DNA of 64,000 bases. Source: Paraburkholderia solitsugae. GTDB taxonomy: Bacteria; Pseudomonadota; Gammaproteobacteria; Burkholderiales; Burkholderiaceae. This document shows positions 9,246 through 18,349 of the stretch, one piece after another; position 1 is the stretch's first letter, and each line of letters opens with the position of its first letter. The notes beneath the pieces were generated by a model. It did no database searches. It was not told where the DNA came from and saw only the letters and a list, made by a program, of their open reading frames with translations. The stretch spans positions 62,001 through 126,000 of the forward strand of contig NZ_WOEY01000066.1 in assembly GCF_013177695.1 (NCBI RefSeq), given 5' to 3'. The position numbers and the translations under genes are program-made.

Positions 9246-9832
9246 TGAGCAGATATCAAACGTTATTTCTGACGACAATCGTGTTGACCGTGCTCGCCGG
9301 ATGCGCAACGTCGCCGGCGTCAAGTTTCTACACATTGAGCCCGGTTCAAGCGGTGGGACAGCCGCAACGCGCCGATCCGATCTTGATCGCAATCGATCCG
9401 GTGACGGTTCCCGAACTGGTCGATCGACCGCAAATCGTATCCAGGCTGGATGCCAACCGCGTGTCTATCGATGAGTTCGCGCGCTGGGCTGAGCCATTGA
9501 AGCGTCAGATTTCACGCGTACTGGCAGCGGATCTCGCGCAACGCATACCCGGCGCGATCGTATCCAGTTATCCGCAACGTGTGGACGAAAACGCCTACCG
9601 CGTGTCGGTTGACGTGCAGAGCTTCGATTCGTCGGCCGACGGCACAGTGATGCTGGCCGTTATCTGGTCGGTGCGTCAGCCGAAGCGCGGGGAGAGAATC
9701 AGCGGACAAACGGTTGTGCACGAGCCCGTGAACGGACCTGGCTACGACGCCCTGGTAGCGGCGCACAGTCGAGCCCTTGCGTCCGTGGCAGGTGACGTCG
9801 CCGTAGCGGCGCGGTCGGCTATGCGGCCATGA
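9245..9832 (+). CDS. pqiC: PqiC-type outer-membrane lipoprotein (ABC auxiliary lipoprotein family)
   Basis: A 195-residue lipoprotein with signal segment LFLTTIVLTVLAGCATS and lipobox LAGC. The body pattern SFYTLSPVQ...ILIAIDPVTVPELVDRPQIV is characteristic of the DUF330/PqiC family. PqiC holds the PqiB tunnel at the outer membrane. The ATG at 9245 overlaps the pqiB stop by one base (TGATG), so the three genes form one coupled operon. Confidence 0.9.
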   Translation: MSRYQTLFLTTIVLTVLAGCATSPASSFYTLSPVQAVGQPQRADPILIAIDPVTVPELVDRPQIVSRLDANRVSIDEFARWAEPLKRQISRVLAADLAQRIPGAIVSSYPQRVDENAYRVSVDVQSFDSSADGTVMLAVIWSVRQPKRGERISGQTVVHEPVNGPGYDALVAAHSRALASVAGDVAVAARSAMRP

Positions 9833-9878
9833 GACGAGGGATGCGTAGCCATGTCCGGGTGTACCGAGAGGCTGTTCG

Positions 9879-10544
9879 CTACACCATGATGAACCCGTGC
9901 CGCATGCCCAGCATCACCGCTTCGGTGCGGCTTGTTGCGCCCAGCTTGCCGAAAATGGAGGAGAGGTGGAATTTCACGGTGTTGTCGGAGATGGCGAGTT
10001 GGCGCGCGATCTCCTTGTTGCCGAGCCCTTCGGCGAGCATCGTCAGCACTTCGATCTCGCGTAGAGTCAGGGCTTCGATGTGCACTGCGGACGCCAGCGG
10101 GCGAGGCGGCTTCCGCCCGGCCAGCAGCCTTGCGAGAATATCCGGCGGCAGCACGCAAAGACCCGCGGCCGCCGCTTCGATCGCGGCGACGATCTCGCCT
10201 GGGGTCGCGTCTCGCGACAGGATCGCCATCACGTTGTCTGGCAACGCCTCATGGACCCAGTCGATGTCCGTCTCGTCGGTCAACAGGACGAGCGCCAGAG
10301 GCGCTTGCGTTGCATCGAGCGCTGCCTCGAATCCGGACCTGAGCGCGTCGCTCGCCTCCGGCTCCAGGTCGATGATGATTACATCCGGCAACGAACCAGC
10401 GAAGCAGTCGGCGAGCGTTTCACTGTCGGATGCGCTGCCCACAAACCTGAGTGCCGGAGTCGCGTCGACGAGCGCTTGCAGGCACGCGCGCACCTGCGGC
10501 GCTGCGGCGATAACGGCGACCCGGACCGGCCTCATCTGTGCCAT
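9879..10544 (-). CDS. LuxR-type (NarL-like) response regulator with degenerate receiver
   Basis: About 221 residues from the ATG at 10544; a longer start at 10625 would overlap the protease gene. The C-terminal LuxR HTH is intact (LTLREIEVLTMLAEGLGNKE, then IARQLAISDNTVKFHLSSIF). In the receiver domain Asp59 (IIIDLEPE) remains. The acidic pair that normally binds Mg2+ is replaced by alanines (VAVIAAAPQV, residues 13-14), so ordinary phosphorylation is doubtful. No histidine kinase is nearby. It follows the protease gene by 35 bp in the same direction. Confidence 0.85.
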   Translation of the reverse strand: MAQMRPVRVAVIAAAPQVRACLQALVDATPALRFVGSASDSETLADCFAGSLPDVIIIDLEPEASDALRSGFEAALDATQAPLALVLLTDETDIDWVHEALPDNVMAILSRDATPGEIVAAIEAAAAGLCVLPPDILARLLAGRKPPRPLASAVHIEALTLREIEVLTMLAEGLGNKEIARQLAISDNTVKFHLSSIFGKLGATSRTEAVMLGMRHGFIMV

Positions 10545-10578
10545 CTGCCCACCCGTCACTTGACTGGTTGCCTGAACC

Positions 10579-11517
10579 CTAGCGGCACGAATTGCGTTGT
10601 GGGCGTTCGCCGACGATGACCGCACACTCGTGGCGCTCCCCGCCGCGAATCAGCGCAATCTTCAGCGCCTGTCCGATGCGCTCGGAACCTAGCGCGTCGT
10701 GCACGTCGTCCATATCGCGGCATGGCTTACCATCCAGCTCGATCAGCACATCGCCGATCAGCACGCCGGCCCTGTCTGCCGGCCCGTTCTCCGCGAGCGA
10801 AACGACCAGCAAGCCGCGATCGGATGACAGCGTCATTTTCTGCATCCACGCTTCTGACAGGTTCACTGGCTGCGTGCCCACGCCGAGGTAGCCGCGTGAC
10901 ACGTGTCCTTTGGCCAGCAGTTCTTCGGTGATGCGCGCCACGGTTGTCGCGGGAATCAGGATGCCGGCGCCGCGTGCGAGCGCCGATGTGCAGATGCCCA
11001 TGACCTGTCCGCGCATATCCGCGAGGGCCGCGCCCGAGAACCCCGGGCGCAGGCCGCCGTCGAGCCGCACGAACGCATCCAACTGCCCACCACGCCACGT
11101 CCGCCAGGGACCGCCGACGGCGCCGACCACGCCGAAATCGGCACTGGTGCCAGGCCCGTCAACCCGCGCGACCGCGAGCACCAGATGACCTGCCTTGAGC
11201 GAGCGGGCATCGCCGGACTCGACCGGGTCGAGGTCCATGCCGTCCAGTTTGAGCACGGCGAGATCGGTGCCCGTGTCCCGCCCCGCGAGAACCGCGGCGA
11301 CGCTCCGGCCATCGGCCAGCGTGACGTTGATCCCGTCTTCGTGTTTGAGCGTGTGCGCAGCCGTGACGACGACGCCATGCCGCCAGATTACGCCACTTGA
11401 AGGAATGCGATGCCGCCCGTGCACCGCGACGACGTGCTGCCCCACGCGCTCGACGATGTCCGCCAGGTTATCGGAAAGGTCCAGCAACGGATTTCCGCCA
11501 GACGTTGAGGTTTCCAT
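10579..11517 (-). CDS. S1C trypsin-like serine protease with PDZ domain
   Basis: A 312-residue HtrA/DegP-type protein. The triad can be assigned as His55 (VVTAAHTLK), Asp85 (GTDLAVLKL) and Ser161 (RPGFSGAAL); the usual GNSGG is changed to GFSGA. A PDZ domain follows at about 215-300 (RGYLGVGTQPV, DRAGVLIGDVLIELDGKP). Unlike DegP or DegS it has no signal peptide or membrane anchor, so it is probably cytoplasmic. AGGAG lies eight bases before the ATG. It likely forms an operon with the LuxR-type regulator. Confidence 0.86.
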   Translation of the reverse strand: METSTSGGNPLLDLSDNLADIVERVGQHVVAVHGRHRIPSSGVIWRHGVVVTAAHTLKHEDGINVTLADGRSVAAVLAGRDTGTDLAVLKLDGMDLDPVESGDARSLKAGHLVLAVARVDGPGTSADFGVVGAVGGPWRTWRGGQLDAFVRLDGGLRPGFSGAALADMRGQVMGICTSALARGAGILIPATTVARITEELLAKGHVSRGYLGVGTQPVNLSEAWMQKMTLSSDRGLLVVSLAENGPADRAGVLIGDVLIELDGKPCRDMDDVHDALGSERIGQALKIALIRGGERHECAVIVGERPQRNSCR

Positions 11518-11889
11518 GTCATTTCTCCTGCGATATGGAACGCGATCCGCTCGTGTTCCGCGCCCCTATATGCGCGATTCTTCGCAAGCAAGGTGCCGGC
11601 GAGCACATTCAGAATGACAGGACGACCTCGGGCGCACACCACCCGAATGGGTAGTCGGCTGGATGCAATGCGCACGTCGGGATGCGACACTATTTGCCCG
11701 TTGTGCATCTGGCGCGGCGGGCAGGCTTCGAATTCGACGCTTGCGCCGCCACCCGGCCTTGTACCGTACCGAACGCGACGCTCGCCCGGCTTTACGACCG
11801 CGTCACTTCCAGCTACGCTGCCAGGCAGGGTGTGTTGGCGTTGCCGAAGAAGCACACGTCATCGTTTCGACATCGAGGGAGCATGCACG
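11518..11889. other. divergent intergenic region, protease/patatin
   Basis: This 372-bp stretch separates two divergent genes and must hold both promoters. An open frame runs through it into the patatin gene, but its sequence is not protein-like. No clear operator, RNA or repeat was seen. Confidence 0.4.
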
Positions 11890-13032
11890 ATGGAGAATGG
11901 ACAAACGGCTGCGGCTGCCGAGCCGAACCAGGCGGGCGGCCTCCCGCGCGTTGCGCTGGCACTGCAGGGCGGTGGATCGCATGGCGCCTTCACGTGGGGT
12001 GTGCTCGACCGGTTGCTGGAAGAGGTCGGGCGGGAGAGGCTTCATATCGCCGCGATCAGCGGCGCGAGTGCGGGCGGCATCAACGCCACGCTGTGTGCGT
12101 GCGGACTGGTACTCGGTGGCGCCGAAGCGGCACGAACCAAGCTCCGTGCATTCTGGGAAGCGGTATCGCGCAGCGGCGCACTCGCCGGCAATGCGCTCTT
12201 CGGGTTTGCCGAGCCGGGTCCGTTCGGTGGCTGGAACATCGACTGGAGTCCAATGGCGATCGCTCTCGAGGCCGTAGGCCTTGTTGTCTCTCCGTACAAC
12301 AATCCGTTCTACCAGGATGCGCTGCGCCCGCTGCTTGAGCAGGTCTTGCCTCCCGCCGAACTGGCGGCATTCAACCAAACCAAAGGCACGGCACCCGTGT
12401 TCGTCGCGGCGACGAATGTACGCGACAACCAGCGCATGATATTCACGCAGCCGGCCCTCTCCATTGATGCGCTGCGTGCCTCCGCCTGCCTGCCGACCGC
12501 GTTTCGGGCGGTGACGATCGACGGCGTGCCCTATTGGGACGGCGGCTATCTCGGCAACCCGCCGCTGTCGCCGCTCGTCGATGTCGTCAAGGACCTGATT
12601 CTGGTGATGGTCAATCCGCTCGTCCGGCAGCACATGCCGCCAAAAAATGCGCGCGACATTCAGGATCGCCTGAACGAGATCGGTTTCAATGCGTCCGTCG
12701 TGCTTGAGATCAATGCCATCGAGGCGGTGAATCGCGTCCTGGCCGATCTAGGTGACGCGGACGTATCGAAGCGGACGAAATACAAGCCAGTGCGCTTCCA
12801 CCTGATCCGGGACGACCCTTTCCTGGCGGAGTTCGGCTTCGTGTCGAAGAGCAGCACGTCGTGGGCGCTCATCGACAAGTTGTTCGAGCGAGGGCGAGCC
12901 GTGGCCGACCGATGGCTGGCTGCCAGTCACGGCCAGCTCGGCCGCGCGTCTTCGTGTGACGTTCACACCGAACTGGTCAGGCCGGTGTTGGGGGCGAGGG
13001 GCGTCGCGCAGGCACCGGCACGCGCGACCTGA
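11890..13032 (+). CDS. patatin-like phospholipase family protein
   Basis: A 380-residue Ser-Asp dyad lipid acyl hydrolase. The oxyanion loop ALQGGGSHGAF (about residues 24-34) is followed by the nucleophile motif GASAG with Ser60; the catalytic Asp217 is in the DGG motif (YWDGGYLGNPP). The ATG at 11890 is preceded by GAGGGAG; an open frame extends further upstream without a better start. No signal peptide is seen. The substrate is presumably phospholipid or a storage ester, and neighbours give no pathway. Confidence 0.9.
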   Translation: MENGQTAAAAEPNQAGGLPRVALALQGGGSHGAFTWGVLDRLLEEVGRERLHIAAISGASAGGINATLCACGLVLGGAEAARTKLRAFWEAVSRSGALAGNALFGFAEPGPFGGWNIDWSPMAIALEAVGLVVSPYNNPFYQDALRPLLEQVLPPAELAAFNQTKGTAPVFVAATNVRDNQRMIFTQPALSIDALRASACLPTAFRAVTIDGVPYWDGGYLGNPPLSPLVDVVKDLILVMVNPLVRQHMPPKNARDIQDRLNEIGFNASVVLEINAIEAVNRVLADLGDADVSKRTKYKPVRFHLIRDDPFLAEFGFVSKSSTSWALIDKLFERGRAVADRWLAASHGQLGRASSCDVHTELVRPVLGARGVAQAPARAT

Positions 13033-13170
13033 CGCAATACGTATGCGTCGCGCATCGCCAGTGTCGTTACCTGTAACGCTGGCAGGCCGGCATACCGGAT
13101 CCGATACCTCGAACAAACGCCGCACCCAGCGGGATACGGCGCACGTCGAACGGTCCTGAAGAAACGACCG

Positions 13171-15381
13171 TCAGGCGCTCTTTTCCGCAGCCGCCGGAAA
13201 CGGCAAGCTGTGAACCCGTTTGCCAGTGGCCGCGAAAATCGCGTTCGCAACGGCCGGCCCGACCGGCGCGACACCCGGCTCGCCCACGCCGGTCGGCGCT
13301 TCGCCAGACTGCACGATATGCACGTCGACCTTCGGCATTTCAGAAATCCGCAGCACCTGGTAGGCGTCGAAGTTGTTCTGCTCGACCTTGCCGTCCTTTA
13401 ACGTGATCGCGCTGTGCAACGCCGCGCCGAGGCCGAAACCGATGCCACCTTCCATCTGGGCAGCGATGATGTCGGGATTGATCGGCGTGCCGCAATCGAC
13501 GGCGCAGACAACACGCTCCACTTTCACGTTGCCGCCCTTGTCGACGGATACTTCCGCGACCTGGGCTACGAAGGTGCTGAACGCCTCGGCGACCGCAATT
13601 CCGCGCCCGCGACCTTTCGGCAGCGGTTTAGCTGGATCCCAGCCCGCTTTCTGCGCGGCGAGTTCGAGCACGGCCCGCATGCGCGGTTCGTGGGCGAGCA
13701 GGTCGCGGCGGAAGACGAACGGGTCCTTGCCCGCGGCGTGCGCGGCTTCGTCAATGAACGCCTCGACTGCAAACGCCGTGTGCGAATTGCCGACGACCCG
13801 CCACCACAGCACCGGCACGCCGGTCTGCGTGGTCGTCAATTCGACCGAGATGTTCGGAATCGCGTAGGCCAGGTTCGCGGCACCCTCGACGGACGTCGAG
13901 TCGATCCCGTTCTTGACCATGACGCTCGCGAACGGCGTGCCGGCGAGAATCGACTGGCCGACGATCCGATGCCGCCAGCCGACGAGCTTGCCGTCGGCGC
14001 TCAGTCCGGCATCGAGTTTGTGGAAGTACATCGGACGGTAGAGGCCGCCGTGGATGTCATCCTCGCGGGTCCACTGAAGCTTGACGGGTGTCCCGTTCGC
14101 ACCGAGCGCTTTCGCGATCGACACGGCCTCGACGATATAGTCCGACTGGGTGTTTGCGCGTCTGCCAAAGCTTCCACCCGCATATAGCGTGTGAATCTTC
14201 ACCTGCTGCGGATCGAGCCCCGCCGTGCGTGCGGCGTTGCCCTGGTCGACGGTCTGGAACTGGTCGCCTGCCCAGATTTCGCAACTGTCGGCGGTGAGCT
14301 TGACGACCGCGTCGAGCGGTTCCATCGGCGCGTGGGCGAGATACGGAAACGCATAGGTGGCAGAGATTTTCTTCGCCGCGCCCGCAAGCGCCTGCGTCGC
14401 ATCGCCGTCTTTTCGGGCGGACACGCCGGGCTGCTCGGCGAGCTGCCTGTATTCAGCCATGATTGCGTCCGAGCTGCGCTTTTCGGCCTTCGCATCGTCC
14501 CATTCGACCTTCAGCGCGTCGCGACCCTGTTTCGCCGCCCAGAAGCCATTCGCGACCACCGCGACGCCGCCCGGCACCTGCACGACCGAGACGACGCCCG
14601 GCACCGCTTTCGAGGCCGACGCATCGAACGACTTGACCGTCGCGCCGAAGAGTGGCGGACGCTGCAGTAGTGCGACCAGCATGCCGGGAAACGTCACGTC
14701 GAGCGTGAACTGCGCGGTGCCGTTGGTTTTCGACGGCACGTCGACGCGCGGCAACTGATGGCCGATCAAACGAAAATCCTGTGGCGACTTGAGCGTGACC
14801 TTGTCCGGCACCGGCAACCGGGCCGCGGCCGACGCCAGCGAGCCGTAGGTCGCGGTCCGGTTGGTGGCCGCGTGGTGGACGCTGCCGTCGCGCGTCGTCA
14901 GGTCGGCGGCGGGCACCTGCCACTGCGCCGCCGCGGCGGAGACCAGCATCGCGCGTGCTTTCGCGCCGGCTTCGCGCAACTGCATCCACGAATTGGCCAT
15001 CGCCGAACTGCCGCCCGTGCCCTGGATCGTGCCGAAGGCGAGATTCGCGTAGCGCTTTGCGTCGGCTGGCGCGCTTTCGACACGCACGTCCTGCCAGTTC
15101 GCATCCAGCTCTTCGGCGACGATCGTCGCGATGCCGGTGTACGCGCCCTGGCCCAGCTCGACGTGCTTGGCGATGACCGTGACGCTGTTGTCGGGCGCGA
15201 CGCGCAGGAATGCATTGGGTGCGAACGTCGCTTCGGGCAGCGTGGCAGCGAGCGCGCGGCGCCCCGTGCCCGCCCACTCGAAGCCGAGGGTGAGACCGAC
15301 TGCCGCGACGGCGCCGGCTGCTTTCAGGAAGGTCCGGCGGGATGGACGTACCGCATTCGTGGGATCGAGATCGGTCGTCAT
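13171..15381 (-). CDS. molybdopterin-binding subunit, IorB-type molybdenum hydroxylase (copy 1)
   Basis: A 736-residue xanthine-oxidase-family large subunit. A Tat signal is present (SRRTFLKAAG, residues 14-23, then a hydrophobic stretch). The Moco domains carry FGRRANTQSDYIVEA and, near the end, the GVGEPGVAPVGP loop with the catalytic Glu. The family, represented by isoquinoline 1-oxidoreductase and several aldehyde dehydrogenases, hydroxylates N-heterocycles or aldehydes with water as oxygen donor. It starts 2 bp after the 2Fe-2S subunit gene with GAAGGC as ribosome site. The substrate is unknown. Confidence 0.9.
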   Translation of the reverse strand: MTTDLDPTNAVRPSRRTFLKAAGAVAAVGLTLGFEWAGTGRRALAATLPEATFAPNAFLRVAPDNSVTVIAKHVELGQGAYTGIATIVAEELDANWQDVRVESAPADAKRYANLAFGTIQGTGGSSAMANSWMQLREAGAKARAMLVSAAAAQWQVPAADLTTRDGSVHHAATNRTATYGSLASAAARLPVPDKVTLKSPQDFRLIGHQLPRVDVPSKTNGTAQFTLDVTFPGMLVALLQRPPLFGATVKSFDASASKAVPGVVSVVQVPGGVAVVANGFWAAKQGRDALKVEWDDAKAEKRSSDAIMAEYRQLAEQPGVSARKDGDATQALAGAAKKISATYAFPYLAHAPMEPLDAVVKLTADSCEIWAGDQFQTVDQGNAARTAGLDPQQVKIHTLYAGGSFGRRANTQSDYIVEAVSIAKALGANGTPVKLQWTREDDIHGGLYRPMYFHKLDAGLSADGKLVGWRHRIVGQSILAGTPFASVMVKNGIDSTSVEGAANLAYAIPNISVELTTTQTGVPVLWWRVVGNSHTAFAVEAFIDEAAHAAGKDPFVFRRDLLAHEPRMRAVLELAAQKAGWDPAKPLPKGRGRGIAVAEAFSTFVAQVAEVSVDKGGNVKVERVVCAVDCGTPINPDIIAAQMEGGIGFGLGAALHSAITLKDGKVEQNNFDAYQVLRISEMPKVDVHIVQSGEAPTGVGEPGVAPVGPAVANAIFAATGKRVHSLPFPAAAEKSA

Positions 15382-15383
15382 GG

Positions 15384-15845
15384 TCAGGCCTTCAGGGTGG
15401 CAGCGGCTTCGTGGATGGCCGCGCGAATGCGGACATAGGTCGCACAGCGGCAGAGATTGCCGTTCATCGCGGTGTCGATATCGGCGTCGGTGGGGGTGGG
15501 ATTGTGTTCGAGCAAGGCCGTCGCGGACATGATCTGTCCGGACTGACAGTAGCCGCACTGCGGGACCTGCAGCTTGACCCATGCGGCCTGAATGGCTTTG
15601 GCGGGCCGGCTTTCGATGCCTTCGATAGTTGTAATGCGCTTGCCCGCGATGGCGGCGAGCGGCAGCACACACGAGCGGGTGGCTTCGCCTTCCAGATGAA
15701 CCGTGCAGGCGCCGCATTGCGCCATGCCGCAGCCGAACTTCGTGCCGTGCAGACCCGCGTTCTCGCGGATCGCCCAGAGAAGTGGGGTAGTGGGATCGGC
15801 GTCGAGCGTAACGTTCTTGCCGTTGAGGACAAACGATGTAGACAT
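15384..15845 (-). CDS. (2Fe-2S) subunit, IorA-type molybdenum hydroxylase (copy 1)
   Basis: A 153-residue iron-sulphur subunit. The plant-type cluster motif GCGMAQCGAC with a downstream Cys (RSCVLP), and the C-terminal helical cluster motif CGYCQSG...CRC, are all present. It passes electrons from the Moco subunit encoded next to it. It has no signal peptide, so export with the Tat-tagged large subunit would be by hitch-hiking. GGAGAGG lies before the ATG at 15845. It is divergent from an AraC-family gene. Confidence 0.92.
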   Translation of the reverse strand: MSTSFVLNGKNVTLDADPTTPLLWAIRENAGLHGTKFGCGMAQCGACTVHLEGEATRSCVLPLAAIAGKRITTIEGIESRPAKAIQAAWVKLQVPQCGYCQSGQIMSATALLEHNPTPTDADIDTAMNGNLCRCATYVRIRAAIHEAAATLKA

Positions 15846-15925
15846 GGAACCTCTCCGTGGGGAAAGCCCGAACTTGGCGCCGGGTCTACGCGGCAGTGTG
15901 ACTGACCGCCTGCCGTTGCGCTTAC

Positions 15926-15960
15926 ACAATCCTGCAAATATATTGAACAATGCTGCAAAT
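15926..15960. promoter_or_regulatory. direct-repeat operator, probably for the divergent AraC regulator
   Basis: ACAATCCTGCAAAT (15926-15939) and ACAATGCTGCAAAT (15947-15960) match at 13 of 14 positions. They start 21 bp apart, two helical turns, the classic layout for an AraC-family dimer. They lie between the molybdenum hydroxylase pair (minus) and the AraC gene (plus). Confidence 0.6.
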
Positions 15961-16024
15961 CCAGCGGGCCGGCTGTGGGTGCCCGGCAGCAGTTGGGTAT
16001 GCTCGATTCCGTCAACGGATTTCA

Positions 16025-16975
16025 ATGCGCATGAAACAGAATTCCTCCTGGCCCGATCCTACGGCGTCGCGCGAAACGGCGCGCCGCGAACTTGCCGCGC
16101 TCATCAGCCGCTTCGCGCCGGTGGACGGCGCGCATCAAACGGCGATTCCCTCGCTGACGTTCTACCGATACTCGGCACCCGCCGATCTCGGTTGCGGCGT
16201 GACGAGCTCCGCGTTCGTGTTCGCGGCGCAAGGCGCCAAGCGGGTCGTGGTCGCAGGGCAGGCTTACGACTACGATCATCTGCATTGCCTCGTGACCTCC
16301 GTCGATTTGCCGATGACGTCGCAGGTGACGCGGGCATCGTCTGACGCGCCTTATCTGTGCGTGAAGCTCACGCTTGATCCGCAGCGCATCGTCGAACTGG
16401 CAACGCAGTTGCATCTGCCGGAACCGGATGCCGCGTCGGCGGGCGAAGGCATCGCCGTGGGCTCGCTGTCAGCGCCGGTTTTCGATGCAGCGCTGCGGCT
16501 CGTGCGATTGCTCGATACTCCGGGTGACATCCCCGTTCTCGCGCCGCTCATCGAGAAGGAATTGCTCTACCGGCTGATGACGAGCGAGCAGGGGAAGCGA
16601 CTGCGCCACATCGCCATCAGCGGGAGCCAGACGTACAGGATCGCGCGGGCGATCGAGTGGATCCAGAGTCATTACACCGAGCTTTTGCGGGTGGAAACGC
16701 TGGCGCAGGAGGTGAACATGAGCGTGTCGTCGCTCCATCATCACTTCAAGAACGTCACGACGCTGAGCCCGCTGCAGTATCAGAAGCAACTGCGGCTGCA
16801 TGAGGCGCGGAGATTGTTACTGGGGCAGAACGGGGATGTCGGGTCGGTGGCGATCAGGGTCGGGTATGACAGCCCTTCCCAGTTCAGCCGCGAATATAGC
16901 CGGCTGTTCGGGGCGCCGCCACTTCGCGATGTGGTGCAGTTAAGGCGCCGGAACGGGGTGGGGTTTGGAGAGTAG
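16025..16975 (+). CDS. AraC family transcriptional regulator
   Basis: About 316 residues: an AraC N-terminal sensing domain of the type fused to this HTH (SLTFYRYSAPADL, YDYDHLHCLVTSVDLPM), then two HTH motifs (VETLAQEVNMSVSSLHHHFK and GSVAIRVGYDSPSQFSREYS). The ATG at 16025 or 16031 is likely; the ribosome site is weak. It is divergent from the molybdenum hydroxylase pair, with direct repeats between, so it most probably activates those genes in response to their aldehyde or heterocycle substrate. Confidence 0.87.
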   Translation: MRMKQNSSWPDPTASRETARRELAALISRFAPVDGAHQTAIPSLTFYRYSAPADLGCGVTSSAFVFAAQGAKRVVVAGQAYDYDHLHCLVTSVDLPMTSQVTRASSDAPYLCVKLTLDPQRIVELATQLHLPEPDAASAGEGIAVGSLSAPVFDAALRLVRLLDTPGDIPVLAPLIEKELLYRLMTSEQGKRLRHIAISGSQTYRIARAIEWIQSHYTELLRVETLAQEVNMSVSSLHHHFKNVTTLSPLQYQKQLRLHEARRLLLGQNGDVGSVAIRVGYDSPSQFSREYSRLFGAPPLRDVVQLRRRNGVGFGE

Positions 16976-17150
16976 GGGGCGGCAGGGCAGTGTCACTCCC
17001 AAATGCTTTCGGGCCCCCAACTGGAGTTACCGGCGGCTTGCGCCTATCCTTGTCTCACCTCTTTCGCCGCCAGCGGCGCAGACGAGGTCTTCCGCACTCT
17101 TCGACAGTGGCTACCGCCCATCAAGGGCAAACCCAAAAGGAGAAAACCAA

Positions 17151-17612
17151 ATGTCACTATCCCTCTCGCAGCGCGCCTTCATGGTGTTCGGTGGTCTGGC
17201 CTTGGCGGGCACGCTGACCTTGGCGCAAGCGGCACCGGTCTCATTCGCCGTGCCGTTGACGGGTGCCCAACAGGTTCCGCCCGTGCAGACGCCAGGCAGC
17301 GGCAGCGCCAGCCTCACGTACGACTCCAGCACGCGGGTCGTCACCTGGAACATCAGCTTTAGCGGATTGTCGAGTCAGGCGACGATGGCGCATTTCCATG
17401 GCCCCGCTCCGGCCGGCAAAAACGCCGGCGTGAAGGTCTGGCTCTCCCAGAAAGGCACCATGGAGATGACGAGTCCGTTCAGCGGTCAGGCTACGCTATC
17501 CCCGGATGAGGCCAAGATGTTCGAGGCCGGCGACATGTACATCAATGTTCACACCAAGACCAATCCGGACGGCGAAATCCGCGGCCAGGTGGTGCCGCCG
17601 AAGAGCAACTGA
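17151..17612 (+). CDS. secreted CHRD domain protein
   Basis: A 153-residue protein with a Sec signal peptide (FMVFGGLALAGTLTLAQA, cleavage before APVSF). A single CHRD (chordin-like) domain follows, seen in PLTGAQQVPPVQTPGSG, TMAHFHGPAP and YINVHTKTNPDGEIRGQV. These beta-sandwich domains are common in bacterial secreted proteins of unknown role. AAAGGAG lies ten bases before the ATG at 17151. It stands alone between the AraC gene and a convergent cytochrome b gene. Confidence 0.88.
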   Translation: MSLSLSQRAFMVFGGLALAGTLTLAQAAPVSFAVPLTGAQQVPPVQTPGSGSASLTYDSSTRVVTWNISFSGLSSQATMAHFHGPAPAGKNAGVKVWLSQKGTMEMTSPFSGQATLSPDEAKMFEAGDMYINVHTKTNPDGEIRGQVVPPKSN

Positions 17613-17656
17613 CGCAACCACTGAAGCGGCACCCTGAGATCAGGTTCGCGGCAAGC

Positions 17657-18349
17657 TCAGAGATAAGCCGCGAGCAGCATCACCACGGCAGTGCCTACGC
17701 CGAGCGGCAGCAGCGCCAGCAGCGCTGGCGTCTGCCGCGGCGCGTCGATGGTGGAAGGCAGGAGCTTGTAGCCGGTTAGCATCGGACGCAGCAGGTTGTG
17801 TCCTTTCGCGACCGCATAGAGCGCGATCACGAGCACGTGCAGCGTCACCGCGGCGAGCAGCACGTCCCAAACAAGTCCGTGCAGCGTCGAAATAGCGTTG
17901 GTGAGCCATACGGGCACCACTTCGCTCAACGGCCCTTCGTCGGCAATATCATTGTTGACGTAGAGCCCGCTCAGCGTCTCGACCAGCAGCAACGCGAGCA
18001 ACAGCAGGACCATCCAGCCGCCGGCCGCATTATGGCCTACCTGCACGTCCGGCTCGCGGCGAAACAGGTGTCGCAAATGACGAAGTGCAGCTGCGGGTGA
18101 CGCCACGAAACTGCGAAAACGCGCGGTCTCACTGCCAAAGCAGCCCCACAGCAGCCTGGAAATCACCAACGCGAGCAGCGCCTCGCCGACCCGGATGTGC
18201 CAGTCGATCCAGTTCAGCTTCAAGGTGACATAGGCCGCCGTGACCAGCACCACCACGAGCCAGTGAAACAGTCGTACCGGCGCGTCCCAAACCAGCACCG
18301 GGCGGCGGACAGGCTGTGTCGGCCGCGTGACAGGTTCGTGAGCATCCAT
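17657..18349 (-). CDS. cytochrome b/b6 domain membrane protein (Ni/Fe-hydrogenase b-type cytochrome-like)
   Basis: About 230 residues with four or five membrane spans. Histidines that could bind two haems are visible in VRLFHWLVVV, LNWIDWHIRVG, STLHGLVW and TLHVLVIALY. The pattern VLVWDAPVRLFHW...KGHNLLRPMLTG is typical of the small di-haem cytochrome b group that passes electrons between quinone and a periplasmic partner. The start at 18349 follows a GGAG. No partner oxidoreductase or cytochrome c is adjacent, so its redox mate is unknown. Confidence 0.85.
   Translation of the reverse strand: MDAHEPVTRPTQPVRRPVLVWDAPVRLFHWLVVVLVTAAYVTLKLNWIDWHIRVGEALLALVISRLLWGCFGSETARFRSFVASPAAALRHLRHLFRREPDVQVGHNAAGGWMVLLLLALLLVETLSGLYVNNDIADEGPLSEVVPVWLTNAISTLHGLVWDVLLAAVTLHVLVIALYAVAKGHNLLRPMLTGYKLLPSTIDAPRQTPALLALLPLGVGTAVVMLLAAYL

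Noticed and set aside
11803..12633. 276-residue minus-strand open frame
   Set aside because: Antisense to the patatin gene, whose catalytic motifs are intact; no motif of its own.
14453..15277. 274-residue frame overlapping the first Moco subunit
   Set aside because: Alternative frame of a gene with complete family blocks; composition is Arg/Gly-rich noise.
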